The notes under the pieces: model-generated
Database searches by the model: none
What the model saw: only the letters and a program-made list of their open reading frames with translations
What the model was told of the DNA's origin: nothing
Translations under genes and position numbers: made by a program
NCBI GenBank assembly: GCA_045837725.1
Contig: JBEWZL010000221.1
Span: 62,001 to 126,000, forward strand
Length of the DNA stretch: 64,000 nt
Origin: Vermamoeba vermiformis
Lineage: Eukaryota; Tubulinea; Echinamoebida
Direction of reading: 5' to 3'
Shown: in pieces, positions 36,525 to 48,274 of the stretch
Layout of the letters: every line of letters starts with the position of its first letter
Numbering within the stretch: the stretch's first letter is position 1

Positions 36525-38103
36525 GTTTAAAGCTGAGTAAATAAGGCATAGTCTGCAATATATCGCTTCTTTTGTGCACCAATCCTGAGCCATCGCCGCG
36601 GTACCTAATTGACTGCAGCGAAGTCAAAGTCGTAATATGAACGCCAGTAAAATCTTCAGGCGATTTATAGATACTCAACAGTGTCAAATTCTTGAATGCT
36701 GTCAATAATAATAATCTATTGTCATCGTCCACGTGAGATATATCCAAAATTTGAATATTCGTTAATGGCAAAACATTGATCCAAAAAGATTCGTCATGAA
36801 ATTTCGGATCTAGTCTTAAACTCGTTAAATTCGTCAATCCTGATAAGAACTCGCATTCATAAGTATCATATATGGACAAATCATCGCTATTAAAGAGATC
36901 TATCGTAAGTTCTTGCAGTTTCGTCAGTTTAGCGATAGATCCCAAATGAATGGCTTCGTTATGCTGAGTGACATATAACGATGTCAAGTTTGAAAATAAA
37001 TGAAGGTGTTGCGAATTAATCGTTTGGCTTTGATAATTGACGCAGAGTTCTTCCAAATCTGTCAGTTGAGTCAATTGAGCCAAATCCAAGTCGGTGTCTA
37101 TTGACGTCAATGCCTTCAAATTATGTGGCAGATAGTCATATAATCCATTGATTATCTCAGTAGCACCGGCAGTGCATCCGTCAAAGACAAATCTGGTGAG
37201 TTGACGCAGATGTAGCAAAAAATTGAACTGAATCGGTTCTTCTAATTGATCCATTGACTCAAATTCCAAGACTTGTAATTTTGTTAATTTTTCTATGTCT
37301 TCTGCGTTCGTTGCGTGCCATCGTTTGGATCCAATCTTAAGGTAAGTCAGATTCGTGTTCGTCGCTAAAGACGGAAGAACGTCGCAATAGAAATATGCTG
37401 ACTCTAATGAAGTTGCATATGTCATGTCTATAATGCTAGAATTGCCGTTGTCGTCGACGCTGTAACCAAGATCTTTCAGATTCGTCAATCTGCTGCACAT
37501 CTCCTTGCCGTGCTCTATGTCGGTTCGGATTGCCATACGAAGACATGTTAATTTTTCAGGATATGGAACAAGCGCAAATGGCCAAGTCTTTGATGAATCA
37601 TAGAAGTGCAGAGTATTCAGGTTGGTCATCTGCTTTAAAAAGGGCGCTAGTTCTTCTTCGGGGGCGGTTACGGTCCATTCAGTTAATTTCGGGAAATTAA
37701 TCCATAAATCTCTCGGTAAATAGTCGGCTAAAAATCCACAGACCTCTAGATTCGTCAGAGTCGAAAGTTGCATCCATTGATCTCGGTTAATGTCGTCAAT
37801 ATCAACGTTCATACTATCAGTACGGATTTCGACGAGGTTAGTGAGCCTTGGTAAGTATTCTAATAGGTCCAGGACTGGGCTGTCATCTTTGGATTTCAAA
37901 AGTGTGAGCTTGATCGGCCAGGAATATTTTGATAATCGCTCTGTTATTGCTGGTATATTTTCTTTTCGTGTGAAATAGAGTGTAAAATTATCATATCTAA
38001 TAATATTAAACCATTTTGTGCTGGCAAGTCGCATCTGTCGTTTTGTCTTGTCATCCATGAACTGCGCAATCACAGGCCAGACATCTTGCGGTATTGCGTC
38101 CAT
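36520..38103 (-). CDS. F-box/leucine-rich-repeat protein, single exon
   Basis: Likely substrate adaptor of an SCF ubiquitin ligase. I chose the start at 38101-38103 because MDAIPQDVWPVIAQFMDDKT begins the F-box; an in-frame Met 30 residues earlier has no matching domain. About a dozen degenerate LRRs follow, each about 25 residues with LTxL/LTNL cores (for example LTNLEVCGFLADYL, LTSLRLDPKF, LTNIQILDIS). The gene has no introns, unlike its neighbours, so it may be a retrogene. Its last Leu codon and TAA stop (36520-36522) lie at the edge of an LTR-like element, so the present C-terminus may not be ancestral. Confidence 0.8.
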   Translation of the reverse strand: MDAIPQDVWPVIAQFMDDKTKRQMRLASTKWFNIIRYDNFTLYFTRKENIPAITERLSKYSWPIKLTLLKSKDDSPVLDLLEYLPRLTNLVEIRTDSMNVDIDDINRDQWMQLSTLTNLEVCGFLADYLPRDLWINFPKLTEWTVTAPEEELAPFLKQMTNLNTLHFYDSSKTWPFALVPYPEKLTCLRMAIRTDIEHGKEMCSRLTNLKDLGYSVDDNGNSSIIDMTYATSLESAYFYCDVLPSLATNTNLTYLKIGSKRWHATNAEDIEKLTKLQVLEFESMDQLEEPIQFNFLLHLRQLTRFVFDGCTAGATEIINGLYDYLPHNLKALTSIDTDLDLAQLTQLTDLEELCVNYQSQTINSQHLHLFSNLTSLYVTQHNEAIHLGSIAKLTKLQELTIDLFNSDDLSIYDTYECEFLSGLTNLTSLRLDPKFHDESFWINVLPLTNIQILDISHVDDDNRLLLLTAFKNLTLLSIYKSPEDFTGVHITTLTSLQSIRYRGDGSGLVHKRSDILQTMPYLLSFKL

Positions 38104-38548
38104 AATAAATAAAAGCAAGATAAAATCAGACGTAATTTTGCTTTTTACTGCTTCGTGTGCTGAGCGAATGAAAAATATCTTGCCAGCCCACAAAAAAGTT
38201 TAATTAATAACCGATGAAATCTCGTTGTGGCTAATTGTGATACATTATAAGTCGTATTATCGTTAGCAGAACAAACTCAACCGCATGCTTGATCTTGATC
38301 CGTAACTCATTCAAAATTTGATTTGAGTTAGAAACGGTTTACTTGAACAAAACAACCTTTATTTAAGCATTATCCATGTACCAGAAACAGCGCGTATATA
38401 ATTATTCGAAAAGATAAATCAAGCATTTACAGACTAATCAAAAAATTTTGAGCGGCGAGTTTTCAATCCAAAAGTATCTGATTCAATACGAACGAATGGA
38501 CTAATAATAAGCGCAATAAACTAGCATTTATATCAAACATCGATATTC
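38104..38548. other. Intergenic region between two minus-strand genes
   Basis: About 445 bp of AT-rich sequence without a recognisable gene. It should hold the F-box/LRR promoter and the 3' end of the dehydrogenase gene. Confidence 0.4.
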
Positions 38549-40139
38549 CTAATTATCAAAGGCGGACTCAGCTTTCTTCTTAACAACTTTGTCGATCAGC
38601 GCATCCGGTACAAACAGCCTTGCAAAAGTCATGAGATTGCCTATAGGCGACATAATCTAATATACGATACATATATTAATATAGTGCGCTTAATATGCAA
38701 TATCCATCGTATTTTCAAATACTTACCAGCTCACGAGTGCCTAAGAATTCAGCTTCAATAATTTCTCGAGCACAATCATCAGCCATTTGAAATTCAGCAT
38801 AGTTTCTCTTAAGCTTCTTATTAGTATATGCTACATCGTGAATCTCGGTCAAAACGAAGCCAGGGCAAACGAGCGAGATCTGAACGCGATCGCCGATCTC
38901 GAATCTCAAAGAGTCGTAGAAGCCTTATAACCATTCCATCATTAATATATTATATATAATATGTGTATTATTATAACTTACCATGCAAAGCGAATTTAGT
39001 CGGTGAATAGCCAGTTCTATAAGGAACGCCAGATTTACCTTAAAAAATTTTCAGATCCAGCGTACCAGCACTAATAATAAATTAATATTAACGTACCAGC
39101 CAATGAGCTCACGACTACAATTTTAGGGTGTCTTTGCTCTTCGGAACTCTTGAGCAAGTGCGGCAACGCTAAGTAAGTCAAATTGACATTGGCCCAGTAA
39201 TTCAATTCCATCAAATTCTTGAACTCTAATTATAGCAATAAATTAATATGATACATATCAATATCTTGCTATTTAGGGAGCGATAATCTTCAACCGAAAA
39301 AAAATTTGATCTCGATCGGATCGGATCTTGTACCTGTTAATTCTTGAACTTCTTCGAATTTAATAAGCGATGAGCGACCAGCATTAAGGACCTATTAATT
39401 ATTACGAGATCAATATGATGCTATAAATAGAGAATTGGTCAGACGTGACGTACCAAGATGTCAATTCCGCCGAACTTTTCTACGGTCTCTTGAATAGCTT
39501 TTCTAAAATAAAAATATTAATATTATGCCTAGAATATATTTAAATTTTATATAATGCGATCATAAAATGTATTTTCAAAAAGAAAAAAAGATCGGATCAC
39601 GAAAAACACTTACTTGCAATCGTCTTGGTTGCTAATATCAGCGGCGATAACATGCACATCATCGCAACCTTTTTCTTTGCATTTAGCTGCAATATCAAGT
39701 AATTGAGCCTCGCGACGAGCAACAAGAGCAATCCTAATTTTTTTTAGCGGATCAGCCACGGAGCGGAAGGAAAATTGAGAATTGGACGCAAGATATGTAT
39801 ATATATGCTTACTTAGCTCCCTTTTGAGCGTATTGAAGAGCTAATTCTTTGCCAATACCGCTGCTAGCACCTGTAATGAAAATTCTCTTGCCTACAAACA
39901 AAATAATTAATTTTTAATTAATTACACGTTAAAAATATATTAGGGCATATTTAAGATGACTCATATTATTTAAGGGAATAATAAGCGAGTAAAATTGCAA
40001 AATAAATTTGTTAGCAATATTTAGAACATTTACCAGCATAGCTACGAGGGAGATCCAATTGCTCCAGCTTCTTTTTGCGCAGAATGCGCTTGACGTATAT
40101 AAATACGCCTAGTATAATCAAATAAAATAACCAGCTCAT
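38549..40139 (-). CDS. Membrane-anchored short-chain dehydrogenase/reductase
   Basis: NAD(P)-dependent oxidoreductase of the classical SDR family. The start at 40139 gives an N-terminal anchor, MSWLFYLIILGVFIYVKRIL, which suggests an ER membrane enzyme like DHRS7 or 11-beta-HSD. The cofactor motif is TGASSGIGKEL, the structural motif is LNAG, and the catalytic set is SSLAG with YSPTK (YxxxK). The substrate side shows SLVCPGFVLTEI. The end FARLFVPDALIDKVVKKKAE precedes a TAG stop at 38549. About nine exons with 50-70 bp introns. Similar layout to animal DHRS7 proteins; substrate unknown, probably a lipid or steroid-like alcohol. Confidence 0.88.
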
Positions 40140-40357
40140 ATTGTGCTTCGTTGCTTGCAAAAAAAAAATAATTTTATCCCTTTTTGTAACTAAACCCGTA
40201 AAGGCCCGGACAACGATGCTTAGGACTATAAATATATATATATATACGCATCATTTGCATATACATGATGAATGAACGCGAATAGGCAAAATTGTTTTGA
40301 AAGATCCTTAATTAACTACAAGAGAGTTGGTTCTATAATTATACAACGCTATTATAT

Positions 40358-41642
40358 TTAATCAGTCATCGCAGGGCCTAAAGTAATAACGCTGAATCCC
40401 ATGTCTCCATCAGTCTTCTCGATGAAATTGGTCTTAATGACACGCGCCGCATCCTGTCAGATCGATCATTAGTACACTTGCAACTATTATCTCTAATGAC
40501 TATAGATAGTATCTGTGCTTACGGCTAACAAGTTTTCAGTCTTGCCGTGATTGACGGGGAATTGTTTCGCACCGTCAAGTTCGTAGAGATGACCATCAAC
40601 AGCCACAAAGCAAATGAAATGGTGCTCGACATCAGCGTCGGCATCCGGAGCCTAACAATACTATGAGCATATGTATATATGATATAATACTAGTTCGAGA
40701 AAACGAAAAGATTGTCCATGTGCGGATCTTCCAAGAAAAATTTTCGTTGTGAGGTACGTACTTCGGTTTGACCTTTTGAGGCTACAACGTTATGAGCCTT
40801 GTGAATATTGGTGTCTCGTCCGAGTGCTTGACCCCTCTCAACAATTGACTTGCCTAATGTAGCAAGATAGAAGTTTTTGACGGCAGAGCTGTCGCCTAAA
40901 GTAAGCGGATCAGTTAAATTGCAGATCGAGCGGAAAAAATCTTTTAAATGTTTGCAACGTACTAATAGCCATATTATCAATATTGTTAGTCAATGCGTGC
41001 ATAACTGCAACGGTGCCGCAAGCATTGCCGACGAGCTGTTTCATGTAGTAAACCTTTGGGCTAATGTTTTGACCTTCTTTCTCGATTTTTTCGCGCTCCT
41101 TTGCCTTTTCAGATTTTAACTATAATATAATTAGTATAAGCTGCTAATATCGCATTACGCTTTGATTGAAGAATAGTAAGTAGTTTGGGTTGCGAGATGA
41201 CGCTTACCTTGTCGTAAGGGAAGAGCAAAAGAACAGCCAGGCAAGGTTGAGGAACCATAGCTAAAATTTAAAGCAATTAAACAATGCACAGAGCACGATC
41301 AGCAAGAAAAATTTATTCGAATTTGATAAAATTTGAGAAACAAATTTAGATAATTACCAAAAAATGCAAATATTATTCCTTACCTAATAATTCTTCATCC
41401 AAGCCAAAGCAATCGTGAAATTGCCAACTTTCAGCGACACCCAATTGGTGCATAAACTAAAAAAGACTTTCAGGACCATTGCTCGCAATTAATACCATAA
41501 AGATATTTATTGCGTATGTTAATTAGTAACTAACTATTAATAATAAAACTTTGCATATTAGTTAAAGACTTACGTCAGTCATAACTTCAGGATTGGATTC
41601 GAGAGGAACCCAGTACTCTTTTTCCGACTCTTGAATGCTCAT
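40358..41642 (-). CDS. Ubiquitin C-terminal hydrolase (peptidase C12, UCH-L type)
   Basis: Cytosolic deubiquitinase. The start at 41642 reads [20 protein letters not shown], the usual UCH N-terminus, followed by [11 protein letters not shown]. The catalytic Gln and Cys are in [18 protein letters not shown], the His in [11 protein letters not shown] and the Asp in [15 protein letters not shown]. The crossover-loop region ([20 protein letters not shown]) is present. About 230 residues, as in UCHL1/UCHL3, with no C-terminal extension, which separates it from UCHL5/BAP1. Six or seven exons. All catalytic residues are intact. Confidence 0.9.
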
Positions 41643-41846
41643 GGTTACGTATTGCAGTCACTTAAATTGAATAAAATAAAACGTTCAAATTTTACAGCGA
41701 GGAATTTGAGATCTTGTCACGTGCTATTTTTGGGCTCAATTGTAGGCCCACAACCGCTTAAAATAAGAATGATTTATGTATGTACTTTACGCCCTATACA
41801 AAGAGCTACAGATTTTGAGGTATTATTAACAATTTTGAGTGTTGCT

Positions 41847-43386
41847 TTAGTTAATGTTGAACGCATCCAAGAAGCCAATGCCCAAGTTCTTACGAGCACG
41901 CACGACTACAGCGATGCAAATAACGGCAATGATGTTGACGTAAATGAAGAAGCCGCTGATGGTGCCCGAGCAGAAGTCAGAGCGGCACATAGGAGTACCT
42001 AGAATAGGAGATTAGTTGCTTGAAAAAGCGCGTGCCACATCCACAAAAAAAAACACCGTCATTAACGTAGCTTTACGTTTTGAAAACAAAAAATATTATT
42101 AATTCTAATATACGCGGTTTGTTATGTTATTTCATCGTATTGTAAGAAATTTAAGTTCGAGCAGCGTTTTTGTTTTTTTGGCTTGATAAGTGCCAGATAA
42201 ATTTGCTCCGTAGTCTAGATTAATGGAGGTAAGGATCGCAAATGATAATTATGAGTGAACTACACCCATGTACTAATGTTATATGGAAATTAATACTAAG
42301 GCTCGTAAGCTAAGCTATTCGCAACTAAAAAGTAGTGCGTGCCAAGATCTCGATCCCGACATTCCTAAATGACTTACCAGCAATGCTAAGAGCGAAGTAC
42401 AAGAACCAGAACAACACGCACATGATGCCAAACTCGAAGAACAAGAGCGTGAAGACGAAGAGTCCGACAGAGTTCTTGGTGCTGACCATTTTAGGCAAGT
42501 TGTCGCGCACACTCAAGAACAAAGCCACGGTGAAATAAATCATGCCGACCCAGCTCACAATCTCCCTATAAAATAGTAGTATTAATGATATGTCCGGAAA
42601 TCAAAAGTCAAACTGGAAATCGGAGTTTAATTATTTTGTGAACGAGTAACGGTCAAAAAAATTAATTGATTTTGTGACACGGTCAATAAGATATTTTCGG
42701 GTACTGCCGATAGCGTTGTTAAATGCACGTAATTTTTAAAATAAATCTAAAATAACGATTAATTATTAAAATTTAAAGGACTTCGTATAACATGACTGCC
42801 AGCCATAGATCTTATCGTTTTATCAGGTAATTTAATATGATAGGTTGTCGCGATAAATGGATCTGTATCATTTCATATAGTACTTCAACGTAAATAGCAT
42901 AACGTGATCAGATGGAAACGAAAAATTTTGAATCTTTATCGCGCTAATATCCAATAAATGGTAATTATGCAATACGCTACTTACCATATTAAATTGATTA
43001 AGAAGAAAAAGCCAGTAGTATTCAGCATCCATCGGTAGAGCAACGCAAACAGCGTAAAAATTAAAAGACCTCCTCCTTGCACGCCCATGCTGCAAAAAAT
43101 ATATTAATTAACTCAATTATTATTACGTAAATAAAATGCACGAAGAAGTTGCTTTAGCTGATAATTAATAATTTTAAAAATTTTAAATTGCGCATCTCGA
43201 TAACCTGTGCCATTTATTGTGGCTTAAAGTCATATTTTGACTGTTTGCTCGATAAATAAATACATACCTAACATTTCTTACGAAAGGAGTGTTATGAAGT
43301 CTTCCACTATCTAATTTTACATATTTCTTGATCTCAGCGAGGCCAAACTTCCGTCTGCCCGCATTAATATTCATAGCAGGGTCCAT
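41847..43386 (-). CDS. Four-span membrane protein of unknown family
   Basis: Start at 43386, MDPAMNINAGRRKFGLAEIK, a polar N-terminus of about 40 residues. Later exons hold hydrophobic segments GGGLLIFTLFALLYRWML, GMIYFTVALFLSV, GLFVFTLLFFEFGIMCVLFW and FFIYVNIIAVICIAVVV. The end (RARKNLGIGFLDAFNIN) is basic and the stop is at 41847. A CRSDFC pair lies in a loop before the last span. Four exons. No family recognised; it could be a tetraspan of the endomembrane system. Confidence 0.65.
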
Positions 43387-44074
43387 TTTTTAATATACTA
43401 TATATAACAGTGTTGGTGGTAATATAAATGTCGACGTAAAATGAAGTTGAAAATCTTGAAAACGTCGACAAACTTTATTAAGATTATTTCTGCCTTTGGA
43501 TCCGACGTCAGGAAGATACCTGCGGTCTATGCCATGTACTATATTTATATCTCGCGATGCAACTTATGCAATTCCAAGATCACGCGCACGGTTACAAGCA
43601 AATCGGAATCTGCGCTGGTTTTGCGAGAACAGATCGGTCGTCGGAACGAACGACAGCAATTTTTGAAGAGCTTAAACGCACTGCTTATATTGAAAAGCTA
43701 ATTTTAGGATTTGGCTCGGAGTCCTGGAAAGAAGTCACGAGACAAAAATTAATTTCTCGTTTCATTTTTCTTCTGCTTATTCACACATTTCAGAGCACAA
43801 GTCACGAGGCTAAACCGACGAGTGCCTTAGATTGAATGAATAGCTCAGCATTGTGTACTGCATAAAGTGTCAGAGGTACATCTCATCCCAAAATTCACCA
43901 CAGCAAGGTTTTCTTTGCAAGAAAATTTTCATTTTGATACCACGACTTATTTATAATAACAGTTAATATTCGTAAGTGCTTCTGCGATGTGCTTTGATTA
44001 ATTTTATTTTGCATCCCGTTACCGGATGAAATTGTTACGATTTACTAAATATAATATTTATAGTACCTTCTATC
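43387..44074. promoter_or_regulatory. Divergent intergenic region
   Basis: About 690 bp between the membrane protein (-) and the F-box/propeller gene (+). Plus-strand open stretches at 43441-43835 have no start context or splice pattern that makes them convincing. Promoters for both genes are expected here. Confidence 0.4.
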
Positions 44075-46901
44075 ATGGAGCCCAATATATGCAATGAAGC
44101 TGATCCATTTCTTCTGTTACCTGACGAGTTACTGGTGTCAACATGCTCCTACTTAACGAACGGAGCAGATCTTGCAAGGTATGTCACGCTTGAGCAATTC
44201 ATTTGCATCAAGTATGGTCAAAAAAGTATTAGGCAAAAGGATTGAGCTCTAAAAGATTTTCTTTCCATTTCGGATGCTTTTCAAAATGTAATAGATCCTC
44301 CAACTTAAACTTTGCAATAATTCTGAATAATATATACTACCATATTGACTCATATTCACCCGGCTCTAGTTTATGCAGTTTTGTGTTTCGTGTCGTATTA
44401 GAGCGGAAAAGAGCCGTTTTTCCATTCTTTCCGAAATTTCAGGCTTAGAATTCGTGTACGAATCGGATACGATCCGTGTCGCTCTATTCACTTTAATTAA
44501 CGCGAAGAATAGGCTGGAGGCATTTATTTCGATTTTTTATTATTTTTTTAACCATTTTTCCTTTTTAAGGCTGTCTTCTGCTTGCCGTCGGTTCCACCAC
44601 TTAACAAATGAAAAGATGATCTGGAGAAGGCTTTGTTTACGAAGAAATTTCTATTCTCGTGCCATTAACGGTGATTGGAAAGAATTTTATATCAAGAAGT
44701 TACACAAAGCCCCGTTATCAGTGAACAAATTGGCAATTCTAACAGCAGTATGTACAGGTCCATCTATATGTATTTGTAGCGTTACTAATAGTGGTATTTG
44801 CAGACAGGAAATGTTTTAACGTGCGATCCTGACGGATCAAATGTTTTGCACCTCACTACTGACGCGACCGCCGATAAGAAAGTTATGTACCAACAGGTAA
44901 GCTAATACTATAGTATTATAGTACTCGACAAGACTAATATAGTCATAGCCAACTTGGTCCCCGTTGAGCGATATAATCGCCGTGTCAAAGGTCAAAAGAA
45001 GCACGATGGAATATTTTGTGGTTTTATACAATCTCAAAGGCGAGATTGTTTACGAGACTAAAACGCGATACCCTGCATTTTATTTCTATTGGCATCCGGA
45101 TAACGAAAAATTGACCTTTTTGGCGAATTCCATCCCGAACACTTTATCGTTGTCCCTCATTGATTACGACGTGCCCTCGGGAAAAGAGACTGTTGATTTA
45201 TTAGAAACTGGACGGTAAGTTATATCCTTCTTGCCATATATGATATTATTATCCGGTATTAATAGTATTTAATCAGCCCGACGTTTTACACGTGGTCACC
45301 AAAAATCAACATCAACACGGATCTGGATGGTTACTTGTGTCATCTTTCGAGCCAAGTGCTCATATATAGACCTTGCAATAGTGATAGAAAGTTTTTGCCA
45401 AGCGCCGCGTTTAGAGCAAATATTAATGTTGAGGGCTTGGGCGAGCAAGGTATGGAAATTTTTAATAGTTTGACAACACAATCTGATTGTTTATCTCGAT
45501 GTCATTTAATTAATTGTAACACTATAGATCTATTTTTAATATTTACTTCGATAAATAGGCATTTATTCGGCACCCGTATGGTTACCCCAAAATTTCATGG
45601 CTACAATTGTTTCGGATCAAGCCAGAGAACAGCAACATTTGGTGTTACTTGATCCTGCTTCATTAGTGGACGTAATTCAAGGTCATAGAAATCCGAAAGG
45701 ACATTCACTGAATCATGTTGATGGATTCGTCCCTGGATCTGATCATCAAGCCTTCTCCGGAGTTGAATCAATGGAAATAGATAATAATATCTCAAATAGC
45801 AGCTCGAATTCGAAGAAAAGACCTGTTCCGTCAGATGACGAAAGCGACGAAGATGAACAAGAAAAAATAATCGAAATGTTGTCTTCATCCCTCGGAGTAG
45901 ACTTATCCGCGTTGCTTACCGCAAAAAAGAAGAGTAAGTATGATATATACTAAATATGCGCGAGTGTGGGCCAAACTCCGATCCACTTTTTTAAATTTTC
46001 GATCCTTTTTTAGGAAAGTGAATCTTTTTGTACTAGATTGAGTTATCGCCCAAAACAATACTAACCGTTACATGAAGAAGCGAAACGATCCAAAACTACG
46101 GGCGGCTTTGAAGAAGACGAGGAAGAAGAGATCCGGATCGACCATACTTTGCCCGTTGTATCTTTGCTTTCGAGTTGGACTTTTGCCGAGACGGAGTATA
46201 ATTATAGAGTATTTGATGCCATAGCGAGTCCTAATGGCCAATTCTTGGCATTTTTCCGAAACGAGCGGCTGGTGATCTGCAATATCAACCCGAAAGTGGA
46301 TTACGCGACCGTAGTCAAGCAATTGGAAGAAGAAATATTGCAGGAACAAATCAAGTTAATATCGAGCAACGAGAATATTACTAATCGGCAGCTGCTTACC
46401 ACATCCAACACCAATTTACAAAAGAAGAATCGAGAAATCCCGCCACCAAATCCAGCCATTGCGGAGATCTCGCCCGACGACTCGTATAAGCTAGATCGCA
46501 TCATGTCGTTCTGTTTCAGCCCTAATTCGAAGTACTTATTATCGTTGCACAAAATCGGAGGAATTTATCGTTGGCAGATCTACAACACGGAAACGGCGAA
46601 AATCTCAATTTATAGCTCGTTTAGATCCTGCGGCTACTTTGAGAGCATTTATTTACCTTTTAGTGCTCAATACTTCCAGGTAAGTCCGTTTTGAAAATTT
46701 ACCTAATTTGTCAAAACCGACAGATCGCATCAAAATTTAAGCTTTACTAATGCCTAATTGCAGTCCATGACTATATTCTCTCCGGATAGTCAGTTCTTTG
46801 TTTACCCAGCCGACAACAACATCTTCGTTCAGGAAGTTGAATCCGCAGCTTTACCTCACCTGGTTGGCCCTGGTGTTTTTGCTGCTTGGTCGAACAAATA
46901 A
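44075..46901 (+). CDS. F-box protein with a WD/TolB-like propeller
   Basis: Start at 44075. Residues 1-50 are an F-box (FLLLPDELLVSTCSYLTNGA, then LSSACRRFHHLTNEKMIWRR), split by a 390-bp first intron that is otherwise empty. The rest is a beta-propeller with blades such as PTWSPLSDIIAVSKV, AFYFYWHPDNEKLTFLAN, FDAIASPNGQFLAFFRNERL, MSFCFSPNSKYLLSLHKIGG and MTIFSPDSQFFVYPADNN. An acidic low-complexity insert (PSDDESDEDEQEK) lies near 45840 and another (GGFEEDEEEEIRID) near 46110. Stop at 46899-46901. Predicted SCF adaptor. The SP-N/D spacing resembles TolB-like propellers more than standard WD40. Confidence 0.8.
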
Positions 46902-47028
46902 TGTTACATAGTAAATAAATAAGATATCGATTATCATTCATCATCTACGGAATTCATGAATTTTCGAGCTACATCTGCGATCGAACTTAGATCAAGTTTG
47001 AATATGAAGGATCTAGATAGTTTATTAT

Positions 47029-48211
47029 TTACATGTTTCGCGGTAGATCATATTTAGTCGTCATTAGCTCGTTTTTGACTCTGTACAATGCTGCAAGCCT
47101 GTTTTTTGTCGGTACATGGAACATCATTGCGCGCAAATGATTGGCCAGTAACTGAGCTTTAACTTTTGCATCGCTAAGCATAGTAATACGTTAATAACAT
47201 AATAATAGCGATAAATAAATTTGATAAAAAAGATCAATAATAAAACCAGTTTCAAGCGATGACATAAAAAAATTGTAAGTGTCATACCCCATGTCCCATA
47301 ATATTTCTTCATAATCCAATCTCGCTTTGTTCATCTCTATCATCGAGTTAAGGACTTTAGAACCTAATGTCTTGGCTGCAATCGCATCCGCTTTCGTTTC
47401 AATGTTGTGATGGTAAATTCCACTAGCCATGCAAAAACCAATTAGCGCCGGGAACCCTAATCCAGGTTTCTGCAAATAATGTTATTACCAAATAAGGAAA
47501 TGAAGGTTCGGACGTACTCTAACCATAATGACACCTGTACCGGCGATCAAAAGTAACAAGTTTACATTTAAGAACGAGTGATTCTCTTTGTAATGTGCTA
47601 ATTCGTGTCCTATAATTGCTTCGCGTTGTAATGCAAAAGGGCATATATCAGACTGAGCTAAAATCTCCGTTCGAAGCGGGATGGGGCTGTTTCTAAACAC
47701 AAATCCGACTATAAATTTACTGAACTCTTAATAATTAAGATATTTGAGTTACGTACGGAAAGGGCAATGTGGAGTCATCGTAGTTCATATCATCTGGCTT
47801 GCCCATGAAGTGAATCAATCCTCGTTTCAAGATCAATGCTGCACCAGTAATACTATCGGCCAAAAATTAATAAAATTATTTTAAAATATTCCAAACTATG
47901 CCATAATATTGTAATTTTATTATACGATGCTTAGTAATCGTAATTGAAAATTTTGTAAATTTTTTCAATTACCTAATTGCGGAGCCCAGGCATGAATTCA
48001 CGTTTCCCTCATATATTTTTATTCTCTTAATTTCTTCCTCGGGAATATTCATTTTTTGCATGATATTGGTGACTTCTGCGAGTTTTTCGGGATCTTTAAC
48101 TTCTGGCAGATTGCGACACTTCCATTGCGGAATGAATGCAGAAGTACTGAGTTCGTACGTGCTATAGGCAGTAATGCCTAGCAAAGATAGCGCACGAAAG
48201 AGTTGTGCCAT
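47029..48211 (-). CDS. M48-family zinc metalloprotease
   Basis: Membrane-associated zinc peptidase. The start at 48211 gives a possible anchor, MAQLFRALSLLGITAYSTYE. The catalytic motif is EAIIGHELAHYKENHSF (HExxH). The third zinc ligand is probably the Glu in HNIETKADAIAAK. Two hydrophobic segments follow the active site (VNLLLLIAGTGVIM and FPALIGFCMASGIY), as in OMA1/HtpX-type M48 enzymes. The end is FHVPTKNRLAALYRVKNEL and the stop is at 47029. Six or so exons, about 280 residues. Mitochondrial or ER location cannot be decided. Confidence 0.85.
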
Positions 48212-48274
48212 GAGCTAACAGAGAAAATTCGTTCTAATCAAAATTTATCAAAAGGTTATTTACAAACGAGATAG

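Noticed and set aside
43441-43835. Two overlapping plus-strand open frames
   Set aside because: No domain, no signal peptide, no partner exon, and composition typical of intergenic DNA.
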